The notes beneath the pieces were generated by a model that saw only the letters and a list, made by a program, of their open reading frames with translations, had not been told where the DNA came from and ran no database searches. From JAVZLH01 sp049700435 (GTDB lineage: Archaea > Thermoproteota > Bathyarchaeia > Bathyarchaeales > Bathycorpusculaceae), in assembly GCA_049700435.1 (NCBI GenBank), contig JBNAVK010000024.1:1-22441 (forward strand): a stretch of 22,441 bases of DNA. The letters are read 5' to 3'. Numbering within the stretch: position 1 is the first letter of the stretch; every line of letters begins with the position of its first letter. This document shows positions 14,691 to 21,601 of this stretch, in pieces. Position numbers and translations under genes: made by a program.

Positions 14691-16555
14691 TTAAGGGGTA
14701 TGCTGGAAAGTTTCTCGAAGTCAACCTTTCAGATGGGAAAATAAGTGAGACAAAGTTTAGCGACGAAGTTTTGAGGGATTATGTTGGTGGAAGAGGTTTA
14801 GCAGCGAAAATCCTCTGGGACAGACTAGGCGAAAAATGGGAAACCGTCGACCCACTAAGCCAAGAAAACATTTTGCTGTTTTTGACTGGTCCGCTTACTG
14901 GCTTTTTCCCGGGTGGGAGAACTTGTGTTTCTGGGAAGTCTCCGCAGAATAATGGCATCATTGGTTCTACTGTTGCTGGCGAGTTTGGTGTTGAGTTGAA
15001 GTGTGCTGGCTACGATGGCATAATTGTTTTGGGCATAGCGGAAAAGCCTGTTTACCTTTTCGTTAAGAATTCTGATGTTGAAATTAGGGATGCACGCCAT
15101 ATCTGGGGTAAAGACGCGAAGCAAACAGTTACTTTGCTAACGAAGGAATGTAGGGAGATTTTGAAGAAGCGTTATCCCCAGAAAGGCGTTTGGAAGGAGC
15201 CATCCATCCTATACATTGGACCTGCTGGCGAGAACAGGGTGCGCACGGCTGTTGTTGCAGCTAAATGGACGCATGCTGCTGGCTATGGTGGTTACGGCGC
15301 GGTTATGGGTTCAAAAAGGCTTAAGGCTGTTGTTGTTAAGGGAACTGGTCCGCTGCCTGATGTTGGCGACATGGAAGCGGTTAAACAGTTAACGCAAACA
15401 GTCTGCGATAACGTTTATGAAAGTGAGTTGTGGAGGCGTTGGGGAACTGGTTCAGGCGGCTATGAATTTGCTGCGAAGACAAGTTCTGAGCCTGTTCGGA
15501 ATTGGCAGGAGGAGTGGCATGATAGGCGGGAGTTTGGCGTTGACCAGTTTGAGAATAGATTTTGGGTGAAACAGTTTTGGGGAGACTTCGGTTGTCCGAC
15601 CACATGCCTAAAGCTTGCTGTTGCCAAGTCTGGAAGGTTTAAAGGCGCTATAACGGATAATCCAGACTATGAGATGCAAGCCTACTTGGGTCCGAACCTT
15701 GGAATTTTCTCTCCAGAAGGCAACGTTTTTCTTTCTTCGCTCCTTGACGATTTGGGTTTGTGCGGTATACAGACTGGAAACGTGCTTGGTTTTGTGGCTG
15801 AGCTTTTCCAGAGAGGAATTTTGAATGAGAAGGATTTGGATGGCGTAAAACCAGTGTGGGGGGATGCTGAAGCCTTCGCTGTCTTAGCTAAGAAAATCGC
15901 TTTCAGAGAGGGCGTTGGCAATATTTTAGCTGAGGGAACTTATCGAGCGGCTTTGACGATTGGAAAGATGAAGGGTGTGGACATTATGCCTTACGCCGTG
16001 CAGTGTAAGGGGATTGGCGTAGGCGCTCATGGAATCCGCAGCGGTAAGGACTTCGTTGACATTTATGGTTATGCTTGTTCTGTCCAGAGCGGAGACCACA
16101 CTTCAGTTGCTGCTTTGCCGCTTGACGATTTCAGAAGCGAGTTGTTGATGACTTTTCATGACTCGGCTGTTTACTGCTACTTCAACGTTTTCGGGCTTTC
16201 ACGCAGAACCGTCTTCGAATTTTACAAGGCTGTGACTGGAGTGGAATTGCCGATGGAGGAATGGATTAACACAAAAGCCTTAAAAATACTGCAGTTGCAG
16301 AGAGCCATGCTTCTGTTGGGCGGTCCAGACTTGAAATGGAAACCGAAAACTCATGATGATAACCCGCCGAGGTTCTATGAGCCGCTTCCCACAGGGCCTT
16401 TCAAGGGCAAAAAGGTTGAAAAAACTGATGTTATGAGTGAGGTTAAGAGGTATTACGAGGCTGTGGGTTGGGACGAGAATGGCGTACCGAAAACGGAGAC
16501 TCTCATAAAACTGGGGTTAGAAGATGTTGACAAGGTTTTGGAGAAACTGCGCTGA
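14687..16555 (+). CDS. aor: Aldehyde:ferredoxin oxidoreductase family tungstoenzyme
   Basis: Oxidises aldehydes or related substrates to acids, using a tungsten-bispterin and one 4Fe-4S cluster. N-terminal pterin-domain motifs include GGRGLAAKILWD (34-45), FFPGGRTCVSGKSP (73-86) and KCAGYDGIIVLG (105-116). The pterin motifs DDLGLC (354-359) and DSAVYC (492-497, Asp-x4-Cys) are present, Cys497 being the fourth cluster ligand. The other ligands should be C-x2-C-x3-C; here the segment is DFGCPTTC (300-307), so the first Cys is Asp300. Length 622 is normal for the family. The substrate cannot be read off, and it could be one of the divergent AOR-family branches. ATG is preceded by GGAGGA (14675-14680), 6 nt spacing. 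Confidence 0.9.
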   Translation: MIKGYAGKFLEVNLSDGKISETKFSDEVLRDYVGGRGLAAKILWDRLGEKWETVDPLSQENILLFLTGPLTGFFPGGRTCVSGKSPQNNGIIGSTVAGEFGVELKCAGYDGIIVLGIAEKPVYLFVKNSDVEIRDARHIWGKDAKQTVTLLTKECREILKKRYPQKGVWKEPSILYIGPAGENRVRTAVVAAKWTHAAGYGGYGAVMGSKRLKAVVVKGTGPLPDVGDMEAVKQLTQTVCDNVYESELWRRWGTGSGGYEFAAKTSSEPVRNWQEEWHDRREFGVDQFENRFWVKQFWGDFGCPTTCLKLAVAKSGRFKGAITDNPDYEMQAYLGPNLGIFSPEGNVFLSSLLDDLGLCGIQTGNVLGFVAELFQRGILNEKDLDGVKPVWGDAEAFAVLAKKIAFREGVGNILAEGTYRAALTIGKMKGVDIMPYAVQCKGIGVGAHGIRSGKDFVDIYGYACSVQSGDHTSVAALPLDDFRSELLMTFHDSAVYCYFNVFGLSRRTVFEFYKAVTGVELPMEEWINTKALKILQLQRAMLLLGGPDLKWKPKTHDDNPPRFYEPLPTGPFKGKKVEKTDVMSEVKRYYEAVGWDENGVPKTETLIKLGLEDVDKVLEKLR

Positions 16556-16627
16556 AAACTCCATAATTTTGGCTTGAAAAACAACCAATAGTGATAGCCC
16601 CCTCTAGATTTTCCAAGCCTTAAAAAT

Positions 16628-17248
16628 TTAGGTTGTTATGCGAATAACTCTAGTGGGAGTAACTATTATTGAAATTTTTTCGTCTTTTTCCTCGAATGGA
16701 ACGGATTCAACAACTTGCATGTCATGCACCGTTGTTACTATGGGATTTTCGCCAAACATTCTTTTCAAAATGCCGATTTCAACATCGCCGTAGCCATGCC
16801 CTTTTCCAAGTCTATGCCCGTGCAAGTCAACAGCCACGGAACCCTCAACAATCAAGTTTGGTTTTGGCGTTTCTTCAGCGCTGATTGTTCTGCCAAGTTT
16901 GAAGGCGCCTTTAATCGTTGAAGCAAAGCTTTCTTTGCCTTTCACGTCGGCTGGGTTAAGTAAGATAAAGCCTCTTTCAAGTCTTGGAGAAGCCATCACA
17001 AGAATTTTTCCATCTTTCAAAGCGTTTTCTCGCACTTTACGCTGAGGCGAATCTGGGTTGGCAAATATTACTTTGGCCTTTTGCCACTCTTCTGTTTGGC
17101 GCAGTTTTTCGGCGGCTGCTTCCGCTCCAACAAAGTTTGGGATTCTGCCCTTGCATGGCAATGGAAAAGTGGCTATCCCGCGAAGTTGCATCTCATTCCA
17201 GATTTCTTCTCTTAACCGCTGCTTTTTCTGGGCTATGCTCATCAGCAT
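16628..17248 (-). CDS. 5-formyltetrahydrofolate cyclo-ligase-like protein
   Basis: A 206-residue protein of the MTHFS fold, which in its classical form makes 5,10-methenyl-THF from 5-formyl-THF with ATP. The N-terminal KKQRLREEIWNEM helix and the glycine loop GKGHGYGDVEIGIL (148-161) match the family; the usual G-x-G-x-G-YYD is changed to G-H-G-YGD. The middle part (LVMASPRLERGFILLNP) also fits. Such divergent forms (MTHFSD-like) are common in archaea and may act on another pterin or formyl substrate. It follows kbl by 37 nt on the same strand, so co-transcription with the threonine/glycine genes is plausible. No ribosome site is seen. A TATA-like TTAAAAACC is about 28 bp before the ATG, so a leaderless start is an alternative. 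Confidence 0.75.
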   Translation of the reverse strand: MLMSIAQKKQRLREEIWNEMQLRGIATFPLPCKGRIPNFVGAEAAAEKLRQTEEWQKAKVIFANPDSPQRKVRENALKDGKILVMASPRLERGFILLNPADVKGKESFASTIKGAFKLGRTISAEETPKPNLIVEGSVAVDLHGHRLGKGHGYGDVEIGILKRMFGENPIVTTVHDMQVVESVPFEEKDEKISIIVTPTRVIRITT

Positions 17249-17285
17249 CTAAAATTAAAAGAGGGAGTATTGGTTTTTAACGGTT

Positions 17286-18518
17286 TCAGATTATTCCCAG
17301 TTTTTTGCCGCCTTCCTTGAAGGCTTCTGCAGCCTTATTTAGCTGCTCTGTTGTGTGTTTTGTGCAGACTTGAACGCGGATTCTTGCTTTGTCTCGCGCC
17401 ACCATTGGATAGAAGATTGGAAGAACAAAAATTCCCTTCGTCCACAAGTAGTCTGCTAAGTCTCTTGCGGCTTTACTCTTGCCACACATAACTGGGATTA
17501 TGGGCGTTTCCGTGTTGCCAGTGTCAAAACCTGCATCCTGCAACGCATCCAACAAATGATTGCGGTTCTCCCAAACCTTCTTCACATGCTGAGGCTCATT
17601 TTCAAGCACATCAATAGCCGCTATGCAAGCCGCAGCCACGCCAGGCGGAACAGCGCCGCTTAAAAGCCAACTTCTAACCTTGTTGTAAGCAAAATTGCGA
17701 AGGTCTTCGCCGCCAGTTATGTGTCCGCCTATGACTCCGAAAGCCTTGGAAAAAGTTCCCATTTCCACATGTACTTCGTCGCGTCCAAGCTTGTAGTGGT
17801 TGACTATGCCTCTTCCACCCTCGCCTAAAACGCCTTCTCCATGTGCATCGTCCACGTAGACGCCCGCGCCGTGTTCTTTGGCAATTTTAGCTATTTCCTT
17901 AAGGGGCGCTGTGTCGCCGTCCATGCTGAAGACTCCGTCTGTTATTATCCAAATGTGATTGTATGGAGGGTCATGTTTTTCCGCTTCGTCCATAACCCGC
18001 GCTAGGTCTTCAACGTCCTTATGTTTGAAGACTGCTCTGTCAGCACGGCTGAGCCTCGCGCCGTCTATTATTGAACCGTGGTTTAACTCGTCTGAAACTA
18101 TTAGGTCTCCCTTATCAGCGAGTTGCGGAATAAGCCCTTCATTAACCATGAAGCCCGTTTGGAAAGTCAGCGAGGCTGGGGCTTTCTTAAACTTGGCGAG
18201 GCGGCGGTCCAGTTCCTCGTGGAGAATCATGTTGCCAGAAATCGACCTGTCGCTTCCTGCTCCTGCCCCGTATTTTCTGGTTGCCTCTATCATGGCGTTG
18301 ACGACTTTTGGGTGTGTTGCAAGGTTAAGGTAATTGTTTGCGCAAAGCATCAAAACCTTTTTACCATTCACTATGCAGATTGGCTCGCTTGCGGATTCAA
18401 GAACCTTAAGCTCCCAGTTGAGGTTTTCACGAACCAAACGCTGGTATTCCTCACCTAAATATTTAGTTGGATGACGCTTAACAACCAAATTAACCACCTT
18501 CCCTAAACTTTGTTTCAA
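17286..18518 (-). CDS. kbl: 2-amino-3-ketobutyrate CoA ligase (glycine C-acetyltransferase)
   Basis: PLP enzyme of the alpha-oxoamine synthase family that cleaves 2-amino-3-oxobutanoate with CoA to glycine and acetyl-CoA, the second step of threonine breakdown. Seen: LCANNYLNLATHP (58-70), GSDRSISGNMILHEELDRRL (88-107), DELNHGS (143-149), DDAHGEG (223-229) and the Schiff-base lysine in TFSKAFG (255-261, Lys258). Length 410, slightly longer than the usual ~395-400. Two TTG starts compete. 18518 has AGAAGG abutting it, while 18488 has GGTGG 5 nt upstream and would give a protein ten residues shorter, nearer the usual length; I favour 18488 but give the longer limits. It lies downstream of the threonine dehydrogenase gene, separated by a 200-bp gap holding a hairpin. 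Confidence 0.93.
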   Translation of the reverse strand: MKQSLGKVVNLVVKRHPTKYLGEEYQRLVRENLNWELKVLESASEPICIVNGKKVLMLCANNYLNLATHPKVVNAMIEATRKYGAGAGSDRSISGNMILHEELDRRLAKFKKAPASLTFQTGFMVNEGLIPQLADKGDLIVSDELNHGSIIDGARLSRADRAVFKHKDVEDLARVMDEAEKHDPPYNHIWIITDGVFSMDGDTAPLKEIAKIAKEHGAGVYVDDAHGEGVLGEGGRGIVNHYKLGRDEVHVEMGTFSKAFGVIGGHITGGEDLRNFAYNKVRSWLLSGAVPPGVAAACIAAIDVLENEPQHVKKVWENRNHLLDALQDAGFDTGNTETPIIPVMCGKSKAARDLADYLWTKGIFVLPIFYPMVARDKARIRVQVCTKHTTEQLNKAAEAFKEGGKKLGII

Positions 18519-18581
18519 CCTTCTTTTAATGTTTATCCACCCTCATCGAACACAAAAGCAATTGACACTCAAAAGTAGAGG

Positions 18582-18652
18582 GGGGGAGCTTCAAAACCTC
18601 TTAGCTGTGCGACGGGTCGGACAACGTCATAACGCTAGAGGCGAGCTCCCCC
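18582..18652 (-). ncRNA. Extended imperfect hairpin between tdh and kbl (candidate structured RNA)
   Basis: A 9-bp perfect stem (GGGGGAGCT at 18582-18590 with AGCTCCCCC at 18644-18652) encloses an internal loop, a second stem CCTC-T-TAGC (18597-18605) with GCTAGAGG (18634-18641), and an apical GACG/CGTC stem, about 71 nt in all. On the minus strand a TATA-like TTCATAAAC (18676-18684) is centred about 27 bp before its 5' end, so a transcript could start exactly at the hairpin. It could be a small RNA or a structured leader of kbl. No tRNA T-loop, C/D boxes or clean ACA box are visible; the strand is inferred. Confidence 0.4.
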
Positions 18653-18698
18653 AACTAAAATTGCATCCAAAGTCTGTTTATGAATCTTTTGGTGAAAA

Positions 18699-18708
18699 AG
18701 CCTAGGCT
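18699..18708. repeat. AGCCTAGGCT palindrome, copy 1, behind tdh
   Basis: A perfect 10-bp palindrome just downstream of the tdh stop; on the minus strand it runs into TTTTT, which may help end the transcript. The same 10-mer occurs at 21591-21600. Confidence 0.4.
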
Positions 18709-18718
18709 AAATCATTAT

Positions 18719-19696
18719 TCAAACACAGTTTACAGCAAACCTTTTTGTTAATTTTTCAATCATATCCCGCGTCATCGTAGCCAAGTCATAAACGGGCTTC
18801 CAACCCCAATCCCTACGGGCTAAGCTATCGTCAATTGACATGGGCCAAGAATCGGCAATATTCTGCCTAAAATCTGGTTTATAGTCACATACAAATTCTG
18901 GAATGTGCTTTTTTATTTCAGCAGCCAATTCCCCAGCGGAAAAACTCATTCCAGCCACATTATAGCTTGTGCGGCAAGTAATTTTTGACGCATCAGCTTC
19001 CATCAAGTCTATGGCTGCGTTTATGCAGTCGGGCATATACATCATCGGCAAAACAGTGTCTTCCCTAACAAAACACGTGTAATGCCTTCGCCTAACAGCT
19101 TCATAAAAAATCTCCACAGCATAATCTGTTGTTCCCCCGCCAGGCGGCGTCTCACTGCTGATTATGCCTGGATAACGCACGCTCCGCACATCCACGCCGA
19201 AACGAGTGAAATAATAGTTGCAGAGAAGCTCACCAGTAACCTTTGTAACGCCATACATAGTTCTCGGAATTAATATGGTGTTTTGCGGAGTTTTCACACG
19301 CGGAGCTTCTGGACCGAACACAGCGATGGAGCTTGGCCAAAAAACCTGTGTTAAGCCATGTTCTCTTGCAATTTCAAGCACATGATAGAGGCTGTGCACA
19401 TTAACTTTCCAAGCAAGCTGCGGGTTCTCTTCACCAACAGCGGACAAAACCGCTGCAAGATGATAGATTGTGTCTACGTCGTATTTAGCTACAACTTTTT
19501 CGATGGCTTCGCGATCTGTCACATCCACATACTCGAAGGGACCAGACTCAAAGAGGTTTTCGTTTGGTTTTTTCTTGTGTCCAGCGGCAACAACGTTTTC
19601 GCCGCCGTATTTTTCTCGCAACGCCATAGTCAACTCTGACCCTATTTGACCAGTTGCGCCAGTAACTAGAATCTTCTTTGTTTTTCTTCGCGTCAT
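18719..19696 (-). CDS. tdh: L-threonine 3-dehydrogenase, SDR (epimerase-like) type
   Basis: NAD-dependent enzyme that oxidises L-threonine to 2-amino-3-oxobutanoate, the substrate of Kbl encoded downstream. It belongs to the extended SDR group, not the zinc-containing MDR type. Numbered from the TTG at 19711: NAD loop VTGATGQIG (16-24), the SS pair at 127-128, catalytic Tyr153/Lys157 in YGVTK, and signature segments YPGIIS (180-185) and GGTTDYAVEIFYEA, seen in the Thermoplasma and Flavobacterium-type enzymes and not in sugar epimerases. LPMMYMPD is a further family segment. The start is placed at ATG 19696 because GAGG lies 9 nt upstream. A TATA-like TTATATTT at 19741-19750 would give a ~25-nt leader. 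Confidence 0.92.
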   Translation of the reverse strand: MTRRKTKKILVTGATGQIGSELTMALREKYGGENVVAAGHKKKPNENLFESGPFEYVDVTDREAIEKVVAKYDVDTIYHLAAVLSAVGEENPQLAWKVNVHSLYHVLEIAREHGLTQVFWPSSIAVFGPEAPRVKTPQNTILIPRTMYGVTKVTGELLCNYYFTRFGVDVRSVRYPGIISSETPPGGGTTDYAVEIFYEAVRRRHYTCFVREDTVLPMMYMPDCINAAIDLMEADASKITCRTSYNVAGMSFSAGELAAEIKKHIPEFVCDYKPDFRQNIADSWPMSIDDSLARRDWGWKPVYDLATMTRDMIEKLTKRFAVNCV

Positions 19697-19740
19697 TCGG
19701 CAAATCCTCAATTATAAGGGAATGGGATGTTGTAATCTGG

Positions 19741-19750
19741 CAAATATAAG
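19741..19750 (-). promoter_or_regulatory. TATA box of tdh
   Basis: On the minus strand this reads CTTATATTTG, about 48 bp before the ATG at 19696. A start near 19719 would leave a short leader with the GAGG ribosome site. Confidence 0.45.
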
Positions 19751-19778
19751 AATTTTCAGAAGAAACGCGGATACCGCA

Positions 19779-20393
19779 TTATTTTATTAAAGTCTCTAGT
19801 TTGCGGTGCAACTCTTTAATGGGTTGTGGGTGCTCGTCAACCTTAACTCGCAAAATCACTCTTTCAAAGTCCACAATTATCATGGCTGCGGATTTTTCGC
19901 CCCTCAGGTCTCCTCCAGCCTTGCTTCCAGCCCTTAACGCTTCTAACATCCTTATAGCTAAGGCTTCCTCTGAGTTTTCAAACGCTTCAGCCATACTCTC
20001 TATGATGCTTTTTCCTGAAAGCAAATTTCCGACAACAATGTACTCTTCGCCTACACGTTCTCCGCGAAATTCTGGAGTTTCAGCTCCCGTAAAAACGGCT
20101 TTTCTCTTCCTGAAATCCATGATTGCAACTTGCCTCTTTTCTCTGTCGGGGTCTTTAGCTAGAAGTTTGTTTAGGGCTTCGGTTGGCGAGAAGCCACTGG
20201 CTAAAAGTTCCAATCCTTCTGTTCCATAAAAGGTTTCGGTGTAGGCTTGGGTGGCTACCGCGCCAACTTTCGGTCTTGCATGGGGAACTCTATCTCCAAC
20301 AGATATGGCACCTGAGGCGGCAGCGACTCCCATCAACTTTGAATCGGACGAAATGGCTAAGATGGAAAATGTCCCCTTTGACGTGTTTTCCAT
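19779..20393 (-). CDS. DUF1028-family protein (Ntn-hydrolase-like fold)
   Basis: A 204-residue cytosolic protein with the full DUF1028 signature: TFSILAISSDSKLMGVAAASGAISVGDRVPHAR at the N-terminus, here FSILA (9-13), then VGAVATQAYTE (43-53), GLELLASGFSPTEAL, RQVAIMDF, and the C-terminal AGGDLRGEKSAAM with the conserved GDxRG. The family has an Ntn-hydrolase-like fold but no established reaction, and is often next to amino-acid or amidohydrolase genes. Here it stands alone behind tdh, divergent from the NAD-kinase-like gene. ATG start with AGGAG about 12 nt upstream. Family sure, function unknown. Confidence 0.88.
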   Translation of the reverse strand: MENTSKGTFSILAISSDSKLMGVAAASGAISVGDRVPHARPKVGAVATQAYTETFYGTEGLELLASGFSPTEALNKLLAKDPDREKRQVAIMDFRKRKAVFTGAETPEFRGERVGEEYIVVGNLLSGKSIIESMAEAFENSEEALAIRMLEALRAGSKAGGDLRGEKSAAMIIVDFERVILRVKVDEHPQPIKELHRKLETLIK

Positions 20394-20431
20394 TGGAATT
20401 TTAATCTCCTAGAGCACTTTATCAAAATAGG

Positions 20432-20438
20432 TTTATAG
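20432..20438 (+). promoter_or_regulatory. TATA-like box in the divergent DUF1028/NAD-kinase-like promoter
   Basis: TTTATAG centred at 20435 is 28 bp before ATG 20463, the spacing of a leaderless transcript. Read in the other direction (CTATAAA) the same box could also serve the DUF1028 gene; that is inference. Confidence 0.45.
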
Positions 20439-20462
20439 CTAGCGCAATAAAACTTGTCATTG

Positions 20463-21587
20463 ATGACGATGAAGCTTGGTTTTATAGTTAATCCGATAGC
20501 TGGCATGGGTGGCAGAGTAGGCTTAAAAGGGACAGACGGCGTTCTAGAAGAGGCTATAGCAAAAGGAGCAAAGCCAGTGGCACCCAAAAGAGCCGCAGAG
20601 TTTCTGCAAAAGCTTAAGGAAAACATGAGTGAAGCCAAAATGGAAGTTTTGACGTGCCCAAGAGCTATGGGTGAAGAAGAAGCAAGAGAGGCAAGCTTTC
20701 CAGTTCAGGTTTTGCCGATGAAAATGGGTGAGAAAACAAGCGCTGAGGACACGAAAAAGGCTGTTAGGCTACTGGCAACTGCCAAAGTTGATTTGATAGT
20801 TTTCGTCGGCGGAGACGGAACAGCCAAAGACATTTACGACGCCATGCAAGGCTTAAATACAATTCCAGTTTTAGGCGTGCCTTCGGGAGTGAAAATGTAT
20901 AGCGGCATATTCGCTGTAAGCCCCGAAGACGCTGCTGAAGTTGTTCTGGCTTTCGCCAATAAACAAGCGGAAACAGCCGAGTTTGAAATAATGGACGCTG
21001 ACGAAAGCGCAATAAGAAGCGACAATTTCACCGTGAAGCTTTACGGCTTTCTAAAAGGGCCCTTTGTTCCCATGCGAATTCAGGGAAGCAAACAAGTAAG
21101 CCCAGAAACAGCAGATGAAAAGGAAAACCAGACGGCGATAGCGCGGTTCATTATGGAAGAAATGCAACCTAACGCCACCTACATTCTCGGTCCTGGAACC
21201 ACCGTGAAACGCCTCGCTGAGTTGTTAGGCGTGGAAAAAACTGTTCTTGGCGTAGACATTTACAGAGAAGGTAAAGTTGTGTTGGATGTTGACGAGAAAA
21301 GGATTCTGGAGGAGGTTAAAGACTGGCAAAACACTTGGATAATAGTTTCGCCAATAGGGCGTCAAGGCATCCTTCTCGGAAGGGGAAACCAGCAGATAAG
21401 TCCAGAAATAATCAAGCGTGTAGGAAAAGAGCGGATAATAGTTGCAGCTACAAAAAGCAAGCTTCAAAGCATTGAAGGCGGCGTTTTGAGGGTTGACACC
21501 GGAGACGCTGAGGTGGACAAGATGCTGAGAGGTTACATTAGGGTGGTAACAGACTACAGGGAATGGCGGCTTATGCCAGTACAATAG
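20463..21587 (+). CDS. ATP-NAD kinase-like protein (COG3199 / AcoX type)
   Basis: Belongs to the NAD kinase/diacylglycerol kinase superfamily, in the COG3199 branch. Numbered from TTG 20454: GFIVNPIAGMGG (9-20) at the N-terminus and the hallmark GGDGT (119-123) in IVFVGGDGTAKD, followed by PVLGVPSGVKMYSGIFAVSP. The C-terminal half has ILGPGTTVKRLAELLG, SPIGRQGILLGRGNQQISPE and a final RVVTDYREWRLMPV. Classical members phosphorylate NAD, but the COG3199 branch is poorly characterised, so the substrate is uncertain. The start at ATG 20463 is preferred: no ribosome site is present and a TATA-like box lies 28 bp upstream; TTG 20454 and ATG 20469 are alternatives. It converges with apgM, 6 nt apart. 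Confidence 0.85.
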   Translation: MTMKLGFIVNPIAGMGGRVGLKGTDGVLEEAIAKGAKPVAPKRAAEFLQKLKENMSEAKMEVLTCPRAMGEEEAREASFPVQVLPMKMGEKTSAEDTKKAVRLLATAKVDLIVFVGGDGTAKDIYDAMQGLNTIPVLGVPSGVKMYSGIFAVSPEDAAEVVLAFANKQAETAEFEIMDADESAIRSDNFTVKLYGFLKGPFVPMRIQGSKQVSPETADEKENQTAIARFIMEEMQPNATYILGPGTTVKRLAELLGVEKTVLGVDIYREGKVVLDVDEKRILEEVKDWQNTWIIVSPIGRQGILLGRGNQQISPEIIKRVGKERIIVAATKSKLQSIEGGVLRVDTGDAEVDKMLRGYIRVVTDYREWRLMPVQ

Positions 21588-21589
21588 CA

Positions 21590-21601
21590 GAGCCTAGGCT
21601 C
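21590..21601. repeat. GAGCCTAGGCTC palindrome, copy 2, at a convergent gene junction
   Basis: A perfect 12-bp palindrome between two convergent stops; it includes the TAG stop of apgM. Its core 10-mer equals the element at 18699-18708. Confidence 0.4.

Noticed and set aside
16571..16619. Inverted repeat GGCTTG...CAAGCC as a terminator between the AOR and MTHFS-like genes
   Set aside because: Only 6 bp with a 37-nt loop and no U-tract placed behind it; too weak to call.
18582..18653. A tRNA gene, suggested by GGGGGAG...CTCCCCC pairing and the 72-nt length
   Set aside because: No GTTC-type T-loop, no D-arm and no anticodon arm can be placed on either strand; the inner stems continue as one long hairpin.
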